From: an uncultured Oscillospiraceae bacterium
Lineage (GTDB): Bacteria; Bacillota; Clostridia; Oscillospirales; Ruminococcaceae
Length of the DNA stretch: 30,366 nt
Reading direction: 5' to 3'
Assembly (NCBI GenBank): GCA_934462925.1
Contig: CAKSIT010000022.1
Location: forward strand, 1 to 30,366
Made by a program: the position numbers and the translations under genes. Each line of letters opens with the position of its first letter. Position 1 is the stretch's first letter. Shown here piece after piece: positions 14,823 through 21,769 of the stretch. Under the pieces are notes generated by a model that did no database searches, was not told where the DNA came from, and saw only the letters and a list, made by a program, of their open reading frames with translations.

Positions 14823-15462
14823 GGCGAAGCCTCCTTTCTATGAGCGAGAACACAATCGAAATCGGCAGGATTATCACGAGATACGCAGCCACAAGCATTG
14901 TGAGCGCCTCGCCCGTGTTATAGTACATACCGATAAGGTCCTTTGCAACATACATAAGGTCCGCAAGGGAAACCGCGCTGAACACGCTCGTTTCCTTAAG
15001 CAGGAATATAACGTTCGCCGCAAACGCGGGAACGGACACCGAAGCCGCCTGCGGAAGCACTATGCAGCGCATTACCTGCCAGCGCCTGAGTCCTAAGCTC
15101 TCCGCGCTCTCAAGCTGAATGCGCCCTACCGAGCGCAGCCCGCTCAGAAAGCTCTCCGCCATGTAGCTGCCCCCCAAAAACGCAAGGCCTATAACGCCGC
15201 ACGCCTCCGACGACAGCAGAATGCCCGCCTTGGGCAGACCGAAATACAGGAAAAAAAGCTGCACGATAAGCGGCGTATTTCGCGAAAGCTCAATATAAGC
15301 CGCCACTATCTGCCGCGCCACGGGAACTTTATAATACTTCACCAGCGCGCACACAAGCCCCACGGCAATCGCCAGCACTATGCCAAAAACGCCTATGGTG
15401 ACGGTAAGCACCGCAGCCTCGCAGTACATCGGCGCAAACCTCTCAATAAACGACCAGTCCAC
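14809..15462 (-). CDS. Amino acid ABC transporter permease (His/Glu/Gln family)
   Basis: A permease of 217 residues, the first gene of the uptake operon. It has about five transmembrane segments, a conserved IELSRNTPLIVQLFFLYFG helix and an EAA loop ESAESLGLRRWQVMRCIVLP then QAASVSVP. RNTPL(I/L)VQ is a hallmark of polar amino acid permeases. Its product likely dimerises with that of 14151-14822. GGAG lies 7-8 nt before ATG 15462. A consensus promoter sits at 15544-15572, and a hairpin (15480-15494) lies just ahead of the ribosome binding site and could affect translation or be incidental. Confidence 0.94.
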   Translation of the reverse strand: MDWSFIERFAPMYCEAAVLTVTIGVFGIVLAIAVGLVCALVKYYKVPVARQIVAAYIELSRNTPLIVQLFFLYFGLPKAGILLSSEACGVIGLAFLGGSYMAESFLSGLRSVGRIQLESAESLGLRRWQVMRCIVLPQAASVSVPAFAANVIFLLKETSVFSAVSLADLMYVAKDLIGMYYNTGEALTMLVAAYLVIILPISIVFSLIERRLRRAGN

Positions 15463-15543
15463 AACATCACTCCGTATAAAGGCGTCTGACGCCTGTTTTT
15501 CTCATGCCGTGCGCCGCAATACTGCTTCCCTTTCGGTAAGAAT

Positions 15544-15572
15544 ATTATAGCGCATAATGCATACTATGTCAA
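15544..15572 (-). promoter_or_regulatory. Proximal promoter of the amino acid ABC operon
   Basis: Minus-strand TTGACA (15567-15572), 17-bp spacer, TATAAT (15544-15549), giving a leader of about 75 nt. The spacer and flanks contain overlapping palindromic pieces (CTAT-TGAC-ATAG and a GCAT-rich stretch) that could be an operator. Confidence 0.8.
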
Positions 15573-15714
15573 TAGGTTTAGGGGAATTTGCCCTACAAAA
15601 ACATTCAACAATTTAACCGCGGTTTTAAGCATTCTGCCCTAAAGCGCCGCCCCGCCCCGCTTATTATATGCCGCAGCCGCGCCCAAAGTGAGCCGCACAC
15701 CTGCATACCTACTA

Positions 15715-15743
15715 AGTATATCACATCGCAGGAAATATTGCAA
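15715..15743 (-). promoter_or_regulatory. Second, distal leftward promoter
   Basis: Minus-strand TTGCAA (15738-15743), 17-bp spacer, TATACT (15715-15720). A dyad GTGAA-ATAA-TTCAC (15752-15765) lies 8 bp upstream. It would yield a long untranslated leader for the ABC operon or a separate small transcript; no credible gene lies between the two promoters. Confidence 0.45.
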
Positions 15744-15774
15744 GTAGTCGAGTGAAATAATTCACGCAGAAAAA

Positions 15775-15804
15775 AGAAGCCTGCCACAATCGTAGCAGGC
15801 TTCT
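15775..15804 (-). terminator. Terminator of the beta-helix lipoprotein gene
   Basis: AGAAGCCTGC (15775-15784) pairs perfectly with GCAGGCTTCT (15795-15804). On the minus strand the stem is followed by TTTTTTCTG, 17 nt after the stop codon. Confidence 0.9.
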
Positions 15805-15821
15805 CAATATTATTACAGCCG

Positions 15822-17645
15822 TTAAACCAATTGCTCGCCGTTTACGTAGAGATGATACCCCGCGCTCTCAACAGCGCTTATATCGCCGTTAAACTCGCTT
15901 AAGCAGCTGTCTGCGGTGAGCGTCCACTTTGTGCCGCCCGCAAGGGTAACGCTTACCTCGCCGCCCGAGTTCGCAGAGTTCACAGCGCCCGTGAGCGTGC
16001 AGTCCGTAAGGGTCATGTCAAGCGAGGAAATGCCGTCCACTATGATATCGCCCTCAATGGTCTGCTCGCTTGCGGTGAGCGTAACGTCGCCGCCGTTAGC
16101 GCCCTGCGTACCCCACCCGCGCGAGGAACTGTTGCCCTCAACGCGCAGGAACACGCCGTTTGCAAGCGTAAAGTCAACGTCGCGCAGCGCTATCGTGCAG
16201 GCGGTGTTGGTAACGTAGAACATATCCCCCGCGAGCGCCGTAACGCTGCCGCCCTCTGCGGAGAAGCGCGCCTCGCCCACGTCCGCGTCGCCCGACATAC
16301 TCTGGTAAATCATTATCGCGTGTATGTTCTCGTCGGAGTCGCCGTTGTACGTTCCCGACATCTCGCAGGTAACGTCGCAGTCGGTTATCGCAACGGAGTT
16401 CTTGCCCTCTACAACTATGCCCTCGCTTGCGTTTGCGGTAAGCTCAGCGCCCTGCACGGTGATGTCGGCGGTGCAGTATACAGCGGGGCTGCCCGTGCCG
16501 TTTGTAACGTACTTACCGCCCGTCACGTTCACCGTTCCGCCGCCCCTGTCCGAGCGTATCGCCGCGGAGGAATTGCCCTGCGTTTCAACGTCGAGGTTAG
16601 AGGCTATGGTAGTGCCGCCGCCCGTGGTCTGAATACCGCCCGAATTGCGCTGCGACGTGCGGATAACGCTGTCTGAGATGGTGACGGTCGTCTCCTCGCC
16701 GTAGCTGAACACCGCGTTGCCGTTAACAGCGTCCGTTGTAAAGGTCGAGTCGGTGATGGTGACGTTCGCGCCGTTCAGCGCAAGCAGCGCGGCGTTCTGC
16801 CCGTAAAAGTCGCCGTTTTCGGTGTTGGAGGAGCTGCCGCCGTTCTTGTTGACGGTTATGCCGCTCAGCGTAACGTCCGCCGCTTCAACGCGCAGCGCGT
16901 TCTCGTCGTCGCCTATAGAGCTGTAGGTGGCGTCGCTCTCGGTCACGTTCTCGGAAATCGTGTTCGCAGCCGTGCCGTTCGTTACCGTGCTGCTCCCGCC
17001 GAAGCCGCCGGGTCCGCTCATTCCGCCGTCAAGGCTCTTTACAGTCACGGAAAGCGCGCTGCCGTCCTCGCCGAGCGTTGCCTGTAAAACGCTGCCTACC
17101 GTTATGTCCTCGGCGCTGCCCTGCTCGGTCGAGCCGTTTCTTTCAACGGTTATCTCGGTGCTGTCCGTAAGCGTGAACGTCACCTCGCTGCCGTCCTCAA
17201 TAAACTCGTCGGTGTAGGCGCTCGGCTTTTCGGGGGGAGTTCCCTGCGCGTTGCCCGCGTTGTCAGCGCCGCCTGCTTCGCCGCTCGGCGGTTCGGGCGC
17301 GTTGCCGCCGTCCTCGCTGCCGTCAGAGCCTGCGGGTTTCTCGGGCGGCTCGCCCTGCGGCGCGGAGGCGTTCTCGCTGCGCACTATCACGCCCTCGTCG
17401 GCGGTCACGGTCGAGCCGTCCACCGCCGTTACCTTAAGCGCCTTTGTTTCGCCCTGCTCGTCGGCGGGCTTTGTTTGCGCGGTATGCTCTGCGGACTGCT
17501 CTGCCGTCTGCTTGTCGCCGTCCGTGGTTTCGGGCGCGCTGCTCTGCGAGGTTTCACCCTGCGAGGACGCCTTGCCCGAGCTGCACCCCGTGGTCGCTAT
17601 TATTGAAGCTGCGCATAATATTGCTAAAAGCTGCTTTGTATTCAT
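15822..17645 (-). CDS. Beta-helix surface lipoprotein, putative adhesin or carbohydrate-binding protein
   Basis: A protein of 607 residues. MNTKQLLAILCAASIIATTGC is a lipoprotein signal with Cys21 as lipidation site. Residues about 22-140 are a disordered Ser/Glu/Pro/Gly-rich stalk with two GxPPEKP motifs. From about 210 on, the sequence is built of short repeating strands of the type VTLSGITVNKNGG, VTITDSTFTTDA, VTISDSVIRTSQ and ITVQGAELTAN, the pattern of a right-handed parallel beta-helix. The repeats resemble polysaccharide-binding or adhesin beta-helices of Clostridia, but no catalytic residues of pectate lyases are evident. It is acidic and Thr/Ser-rich with almost no Lys. AAAGGAG precedes ATG 17645. 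The upstream region has a promoter and an early terminator, and the neighbour is a c-di-GMP phosphodiesterase, so regulated surface display is plausible. Confidence 0.8.
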   Translation of the reverse strand: MNTKQLLAILCAASIIATTGCSSGKASSQGETSQSSAPETTDGDKQTAEQSAEHTAQTKPADEQGETKALKVTAVDGSTVTADEGVIVRSENASAPQGEPPEKPAGSDGSEDGGNAPEPPSGEAGGADNAGNAQGTPPEKPSAYTDEFIEDGSEVTFTLTDSTEITVERNGSTEQGSAEDITVGSVLQATLGEDGSALSVTVKSLDGGMSGPGGFGGSSTVTNGTAANTISENVTESDATYSSIGDDENALRVEAADVTLSGITVNKNGGSSSNTENGDFYGQNAALLALNGANVTITDSTFTTDAVNGNAVFSYGEETTVTISDSVIRTSQRNSGGIQTTGGGTTIASNLDVETQGNSSAAIRSDRGGGTVNVTGGKYVTNGTGSPAVYCTADITVQGAELTANASEGIVVEGKNSVAITDCDVTCEMSGTYNGDSDENIHAIMIYQSMSGDADVGEARFSAEGGSVTALAGDMFYVTNTACTIALRDVDFTLANGVFLRVEGNSSSRGWGTQGANGGDVTLTASEQTIEGDIIVDGISSLDMTLTDCTLTGAVNSANSGGEVSVTLAGGTKWTLTADSCLSEFNGDISAVESAGYHLYVNGEQLV

Positions 17646-17800
17646 ATTAAAGCTCCTTTCGGTTTTGGTGGTTACTTTCCTTGGGTTTTGCTTTATGGCT
17701 TAATTATATAGAGGAATTGTGTATATTTTGTGACATAAAGAAATAAACGGCATGAAGATTTCCCAAAAAATAAGGCGAACCTTTGTGAAAAGCCCGCCGT

Positions 17801-17903
17801 AAAAAGAAGAAAAGCCGCGGACGCGTCCACGGCTATTCATATATGTAATACCAAACCTGTACCCGCGCCACGCGCGCAGGGGGCGGAAACCATTTTTCCT
17901 GCC
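17801..17903 (-). ncRNA. Candidate small RNA or attenuated leader
   Basis: A consensus promoter (17910-17938) and a terminator hairpin with a T-rich tail (17813-17834 to 17801) bracket about 100 nt that have no convincing gene. The transcript is G+C-rich in its first half and can form CGCG/CGCG and GG-rich pairings. It points toward the beta-helix lipoprotein gene 156 nt further on, so it could be a free-standing RNA or a riboswitch-like leader ending in an attenuator. I do not recognise a c-di-GMP or other known riboswitch core. Confidence 0.45.
17813..17834 (-). terminator. Leftward terminator hairpin
   Basis: AGCCGCGGAC (17813-17822) and GTCCACGGCT (17825-17834) pair at 9 of 10 positions. 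On the minus strand the hairpin is followed by TTTTCTTCTTTTT. It lies 199 bp past the EAL gene stop and 168 bp before the lipoprotein start. Confidence 0.7.
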
Positions 17904-17909
17904 ACGCTT

Positions 17910-17938
17910 ATTGTAGCATATCGGCAAATGGTTTTCAA
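17910..17938 (-). promoter_or_regulatory. Leftward promoter in the gap between the EAL and beta-helix genes
   Basis: Minus-strand TTGAAA (17933-17938), 17-bp spacer, TACAAT (17910-17915). It starts inside the gap, downstream of the EAL gene stop. Confidence 0.65.
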
Positions 17939-17944
17939 GCAAAA

Positions 17945-17979
17945 CTGCCAAATTGTCGTTTTTCCCTGCTAAATTGTCG
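17945..17979. repeat. Phased direct repeats upstream of a promoter
   Basis: CTGCCAAATTGTCG (17945-17958) and CTGCTAAATTGTCG (17966-17979) differ at one base and start 21 bp apart, i.e. two helical turns. The nearer copy ends 6 bp upstream of the -35 box at 17933-17938, the usual position for activator sites. Confidence 0.5.
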
Positions 17980-18032
17980 AGTTTAGTATTACAACAGCAT
18001 TCAAATTACGCCTGCTGAGCGCTCAGCGCCGC

Positions 18033-19958
18033 TTAAGCCGTCACGGAATGCGCGCGCAGGAACTCCACATAATCGTCCTCGCTTATCGGGCGGGAGTAGT
18101 AGTACCCCTGCAAATAATGCACGCCCATACGCGTAAGCTTGTCTGCCATCTCCTGCGTTTCAACGCCCTCGGCTACTATGTGCGCGCCAAGCGAGCTTAC
18201 CATGTTCACGGTGTTCGCGAGAATTATCGCGCTCTTTTCGTTCCTGTCCTCGCCGAAGCTCGGCCAGATAAGGCTCTTGTCGAACTTTATGAGGTCGTAG
18301 TTCACCTCCGCCATTTTGGAGAGGTTGGAGTAGCCCGTGCCGAAATCGTCCATTGAGAAGCTGCAGCCCATGCTCCTGAAGCGCGCCATGTTCTTTTCAA
18401 GCAGCGCTGCGGACTCAACGGCGGTGGTTTCGGTTATCTCAAGGTTAAAGGAAGCAGGCTCAAGCCCGTGGCGCTTCATTATCGCGCGGAATATCTCGGG
18501 TACGCTCTCGTCAATGCTCTGCAGGGCGGAGAGGTTCACCTCCACATACCCGAGCGGCAGCCCCGCCGCGCGTATCCTGCTTACAGCGGCGCATACCTTC
18601 TCGAAAACTATCTCGCCTATCCTTATTATAAAGCCGTTTCGTTCCGCAAGCGGTATGAACTCCTCGGGAGATACGAAGCCGAGCGTGGTTTTGTCCTTAA
18701 GCCGCACAAGCGCCTCGGACGAGAGGAACGCCCCCTCGCGCGTGGAATAAATCGGCTGGTACACCACCTCGAAGCCGTCGTTTTCTATCGCGTCGGACAG
18801 CATTCTGTTGAGCGTGTCGGCGCGCTTTTTCTTCTCGACTATCGCACAGTCGGCAACGCGCACAAAGCCCGTGCCGCCGTATTCGCTGCCGCAGCTTATA
18901 AGCTCGGCTATCTCGGACGGTTCGCTTGTAACGTCGGGGCAGTCAAGCACTACAACGTGCGTTTTCATCTCAACGCAGGCGTCCTCCAGCGCGAAAGCTC
19001 CGCTTATCTTACGCTCTAGCTGCGCCAGCCGCTCCTCAAAGCCGCCCTCGTCCGCAGGGAACATTACCGCCAGCGTATTGCTGCGAAGCCTGTACACGGG
19101 CTTGTCGAATGCCGCGCCCACGCGCTGCGCCGCCTGCCGTACAAGCGCCTCGCAGCGGTAAAAGCCCATGCTGCTGAGGCAAATGTCCTCGTCGTCTATC
19201 ACAAGCGCCGCAAGCTTTATCGGCTTTGCGCCTATGCAGTTGGTTTTCTCAAAAAACATCTGCGAAAACGCGCGCGCGTTGAACGCGCCCGTATTCTCGT
19301 CAACGTTCTCGTTGGGGTTCTCAAACGAGAAGTAGAGCGCCACGACGCTCATTGAAATAGCTACGCTGGAATACAAAAGGTAGTTGTCTATAATGTGGGC
19401 TATGAAAACCAGCAGCCACACCACTATCTGCATACGCAGCGCAAAGCGCTTTTTTTCCGAGAGCGCCGCCTTATAGCGGAACGTTTCAACAAAGATAACG
19501 AGCGTATACACAGCGACGCCCGCATATAGAAAGTATGTGGCAACGCCCGTTGAGTACACGCCGTGTTCGTCCGCGAAATAGTTTATGTTACCCGCGAGTA
19601 TTCCCGCAAGGCACGCCGCAAGCGGCAGCGCCCACAGCACCGTTGCAAGCCTGCTTACGCTGTCGTTGCGCGCGTTTCCCGCGACCTCCACATAAGCCGA
19701 AAACGCGAACACCGTGCCGAGCAGCAGCGCGTAATAAATCTTGTGCGCTATGTCGTTTATTATGCTGTCCTGCATATTTATTATGGTATATACCGTAGCT
19801 ATCTCCGCTGCGACGTGCGCCGCGGAAAGCGCCAGCACCGCGCTGAATATCCTTGTGGACAGCAGCCTTATACGCTGCGAGCGCACAAAGTCTATGATAA
19901 CAAGGATAAGAAAGCACAGCGAGGCTACCTGTATTTTTGTCCCTATTGCAAATGTCAT
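18033..19958 (-). CDS. Membrane-bound c-di-GMP phosphodiesterase (EAL domain) with degenerate GGDEF
   Basis: A protein of 641 residues. Residues 1-212 contain about seven transmembrane segments, a likely membrane sensor. Residues about 220-370 resemble a GGDEF domain that has lost the GGDEF signature (RLRSNTLAVMF at that position), so cyclase activity is unlikely. Residues about 385-636 are a complete EAL domain: Glu415 in SEALVRL, Asn475, Glu507 in LEITE, Asp537/Asp538 in MDDFGTGYSNL, Lys558, Glu597/Glu600 in AEGVET and Gln617 in LQGYYYSRP. These are the metal- and substrate-binding residues of active phosphodiesterases, so it should hydrolyse c-di-GMP to pGpG. AAAGGAA precedes ATG 19958. 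It is divergent from the zinc-ribbon operon at 20181. Confidence 0.93.
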   Translation of the reverse strand: MTFAIGTKIQVASLCFLILVIIDFVRSQRIRLLSTRIFSAVLALSAAHVAAEIATVYTIINMQDSIINDIAHKIYYALLLGTVFAFSAYVEVAGNARNDSVSRLATVLWALPLAACLAGILAGNINYFADEHGVYSTGVATYFLYAGVAVYTLVIFVETFRYKAALSEKKRFALRMQIVVWLLVFIAHIIDNYLLYSSVAISMSVVALYFSFENPNENVDENTGAFNARAFSQMFFEKTNCIGAKPIKLAALVIDDEDICLSSMGFYRCEALVRQAAQRVGAAFDKPVYRLRSNTLAVMFPADEGGFEERLAQLERKISGAFALEDACVEMKTHVVVLDCPDVTSEPSEIAELISCGSEYGGTGFVRVADCAIVEKKKRADTLNRMLSDAIENDGFEVVYQPIYSTREGAFLSSEALVRLKDKTTLGFVSPEEFIPLAERNGFIIRIGEIVFEKVCAAVSRIRAAGLPLGYVEVNLSALQSIDESVPEIFRAIMKRHGLEPASFNLEITETTAVESAALLEKNMARFRSMGCSFSMDDFGTGYSNLSKMAEVNYDLIKFDKSLIWPSFGEDRNEKSAIILANTVNMVSSLGAHIVAEGVETQEMADKLTRMGVHYLQGYYYSRPISEDDYVEFLRAHSVTA

Positions 19959-20080
19959 GATAAGCGTTCCTTTCCTGCATACTGTCTATTATATGATAGC
20001 ACATCTTATTTTGTTTATAAAGTATTTTGCCCGATATTGTATTATTTTTGCCGATTTTTGTTTAAACCGCGCACTATTTG

Positions 20081-20109
20081 TTGACAAGCGAATAATTTTG
20101 TGATATAAT
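20081..20109 (+). promoter_or_regulatory. Promoter of the zinc-ribbon operon
   Basis: TTGACA (20081-20086), 17-bp spacer, TATAAT (20104-20109): a perfect consensus promoter. The leader contains a small hairpin GACCC-GTGAA-GGGTC (20144-20158) just before the ribosome binding site. Confidence 0.88.
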
Positions 20110-20180
20110 CATGGTGTATGCGTATTCAGCGCACAATATAACAGACCCGTGAAGGGTCGTAAATAATGGGAGGACAACAT

Positions 20181-21749
20181 ATGATATGCAGCAAATGCGG
20201 GGCTAATATCCCCGACGAGGCGGCGTTCTGCCCGCAGTGCGGCGCTAAGGAACTCGCGCAGCCCGTTCAGACCGTGCAAACGGCGCAGGAGCAATTTGCA
20301 CAGGCACAGCCCGTACAGAACACACAGCCAACGCAGGACGCGCCTAAAGCAAACCCGCTCGGCGGCGTTATGGCAAAGATAAAGGAAAACAAGGCGCTTA
20401 AGCTCGGGATACTCGGCGGCGCGGCGCTTATCGTTATCATCATTATCATAGCGGTGATAGCGGCGAACGCAGGCGGCGGCTCGGCGTTCGCCATGGTTGA
20501 AAACGGCTATATGAGCTTCACCATAGACGGCGAAAGCAGGTATTTTTACAACGGCGAGCTTATAAGCAAGACGACCGAACCATTTATGAATAGCCGCTTA
20601 AGCCCAAACGGAAAGGCGCAGGGCATAGTCGCTGACGGCACGCTCTACTACTTCAAGGGTACGGACGTGAAAACCGTTGCGGAAGATGTCGATATAATAA
20701 CTATAAGCGACGACGGCTCCACGCTCGCATACCTCTCCGACGGCTTTATAAACATTTACAACGGCAGCAGCAAAAAAATCGCGGAGCTTGACAGCGACGA
20801 GCGGTTCAGCTCTATGGTACTCTCGCCCGACGGCGGCGCGCTTGTGTATTTCGTTGAAAAGGACGGTAAGACCAAGGCGTACGGCTGGAAGGGCGGCGAG
20901 CCTGTAAGCCTCGGCAGCTACGGCTACGGCTTTGTAAGCAACGGCGGCAGCGTCTTTTACGGCGTAAACGACAAGAGCAAGATATGCTATATTAAAAACT
21001 TCGACGACTCGACAAAGGAAACGCTCGGGGCGTACTACAGCCTGTGCGGCATTACCGCCGACAGACGCGGCATTATTTTCAGCGGCGACGGCAAATACCG
21101 CGTATTCGACCCGTCCTTTAAGGAGGTCAAGACGTTTTCCGCCGATTACGTGGACATTGCCTACCCGTCGGGCGCGTTCCATTACCTGCCCGACGTAAAG
21201 AGCTTTGTTATGTACTCGGACAGCAAGCTTTACCGCGTTACGCTTAAGGGCGGCGAGTACGACAAGACGGTTCTCGCAAGAAACGTTGACGCGTACCAGC
21301 TTTCCGCCGACGGCAAGACGATTATCTTCAAAAGAAACGATACGCTCTACAGAGCCTCCGCGCTTAAGGAAACGGAAAACCCCGAAAGGCTTGCGGAGGA
21401 CGTTCGCTCTTTCTCCGCGAACAGCAGCCTGTCCGCTATTTACTGCACGACCTACGATGACGAGCTTCTTTACATAAAGGGCAAGGGCAAAACCGAAAAG
21501 GTTGAATCGGACCGCCCCGACAGCTTTACCGTGCTTGAAAACGGCGTGTGCATCTACACTATCGACGACGAGTACAAGTACAGCACGGGCGGCAAGGGCA
21601 AGCGCTGCGACGGCGTAGGAGAGGCGGACGACAGCTACGGCAGCTATTCTATTAGCGCAAACACCGTGTACGCGTTCTCGGACGGGTACATTTACACCTC
21701 GCAGGACGGTAAGAAGTTCACCAAGACAAAGGTAGAATACGACTACTGA
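20181..21749 (+). CDS. Zinc-ribbon, single-pass membrane protein with propeller-like outer domain
   Basis: A protein of 522 residues. The zinc ribbon has Cys3, Cys6, Cys17 and Cys20 (CSKC...CPQC), followed by a Gln/Pro/Thr-rich linker (about 24-60) and one transmembrane segment (about 73-95). The remaining roughly 420 residues are predicted to lie outside and consist of repeating strands with phrases such as SPNGKAQGIVADGTLYYF, SDDGSTLAYLSDG, SPDGGALVYFVEKDG and SADGKTIIFKRNDTLY. The S-x-DG-xx-hydrophobic repeats are those of beta-propeller (TolB/WD40-like) proteins. I chose ATG 20181 because GGGAGGA (20168-20174) lies 6 nt upstream; the ATG at 20166 overlaps that site. The next gene follows after 20 nt and has the same domain plan, so they form an operon. 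Function unknown. Confidence 0.85.
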   Translation: MICSKCGANIPDEAAFCPQCGAKELAQPVQTVQTAQEQFAQAQPVQNTQPTQDAPKANPLGGVMAKIKENKALKLGILGGAALIVIIIIIAVIAANAGGGSAFAMVENGYMSFTIDGESRYFYNGELISKTTEPFMNSRLSPNGKAQGIVADGTLYYFKGTDVKTVAEDVDIITISDDGSTLAYLSDGFINIYNGSSKKIAELDSDERFSSMVLSPDGGALVYFVEKDGKTKAYGWKGGEPVSLGSYGYGFVSNGGSVFYGVNDKSKICYIKNFDDSTKETLGAYYSLCGITADRRGIIFSGDGKYRVFDPSFKEVKTFSADYVDIAYPSGAFHYLPDVKSFVMYSDSKLYRVTLKGGEYDKTVLARNVDAYQLSADGKTIIFKRNDTLYRASALKETENPERLAEDVRSFSANSSLSAIYCTTYDDELLYIKGKGKTEKVESDRPDSFTVLENGVCIYTIDDEYKYSTGGKGKRCDGVGEADDSYGSYSISANTVYAFSDGYIYTSQDGKKFTKTKVEYDY

Positions 21750-21769
21750 TATACCGAAAGGACATTGAG

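Noticed and set aside
15605..15787. Open frame of 60 codons upstream of the ABC operon
   Set aside because: It overlaps a clear terminator and the distal promoter and shows no ribosome binding site or family resemblance.
17801..17903. A c-di-GMP riboswitch (GEMM type)
   Set aside because: Context made it attractive, but the conserved GCAAACC and tetraloop-receptor features are not present on either strand.
17700..17951. Open frame of 83 codons between the beta-helix and EAL genes
   Set aside because: It runs through a promoter and a terminator hairpin, and a transcript or leader explains the region better than a protein.
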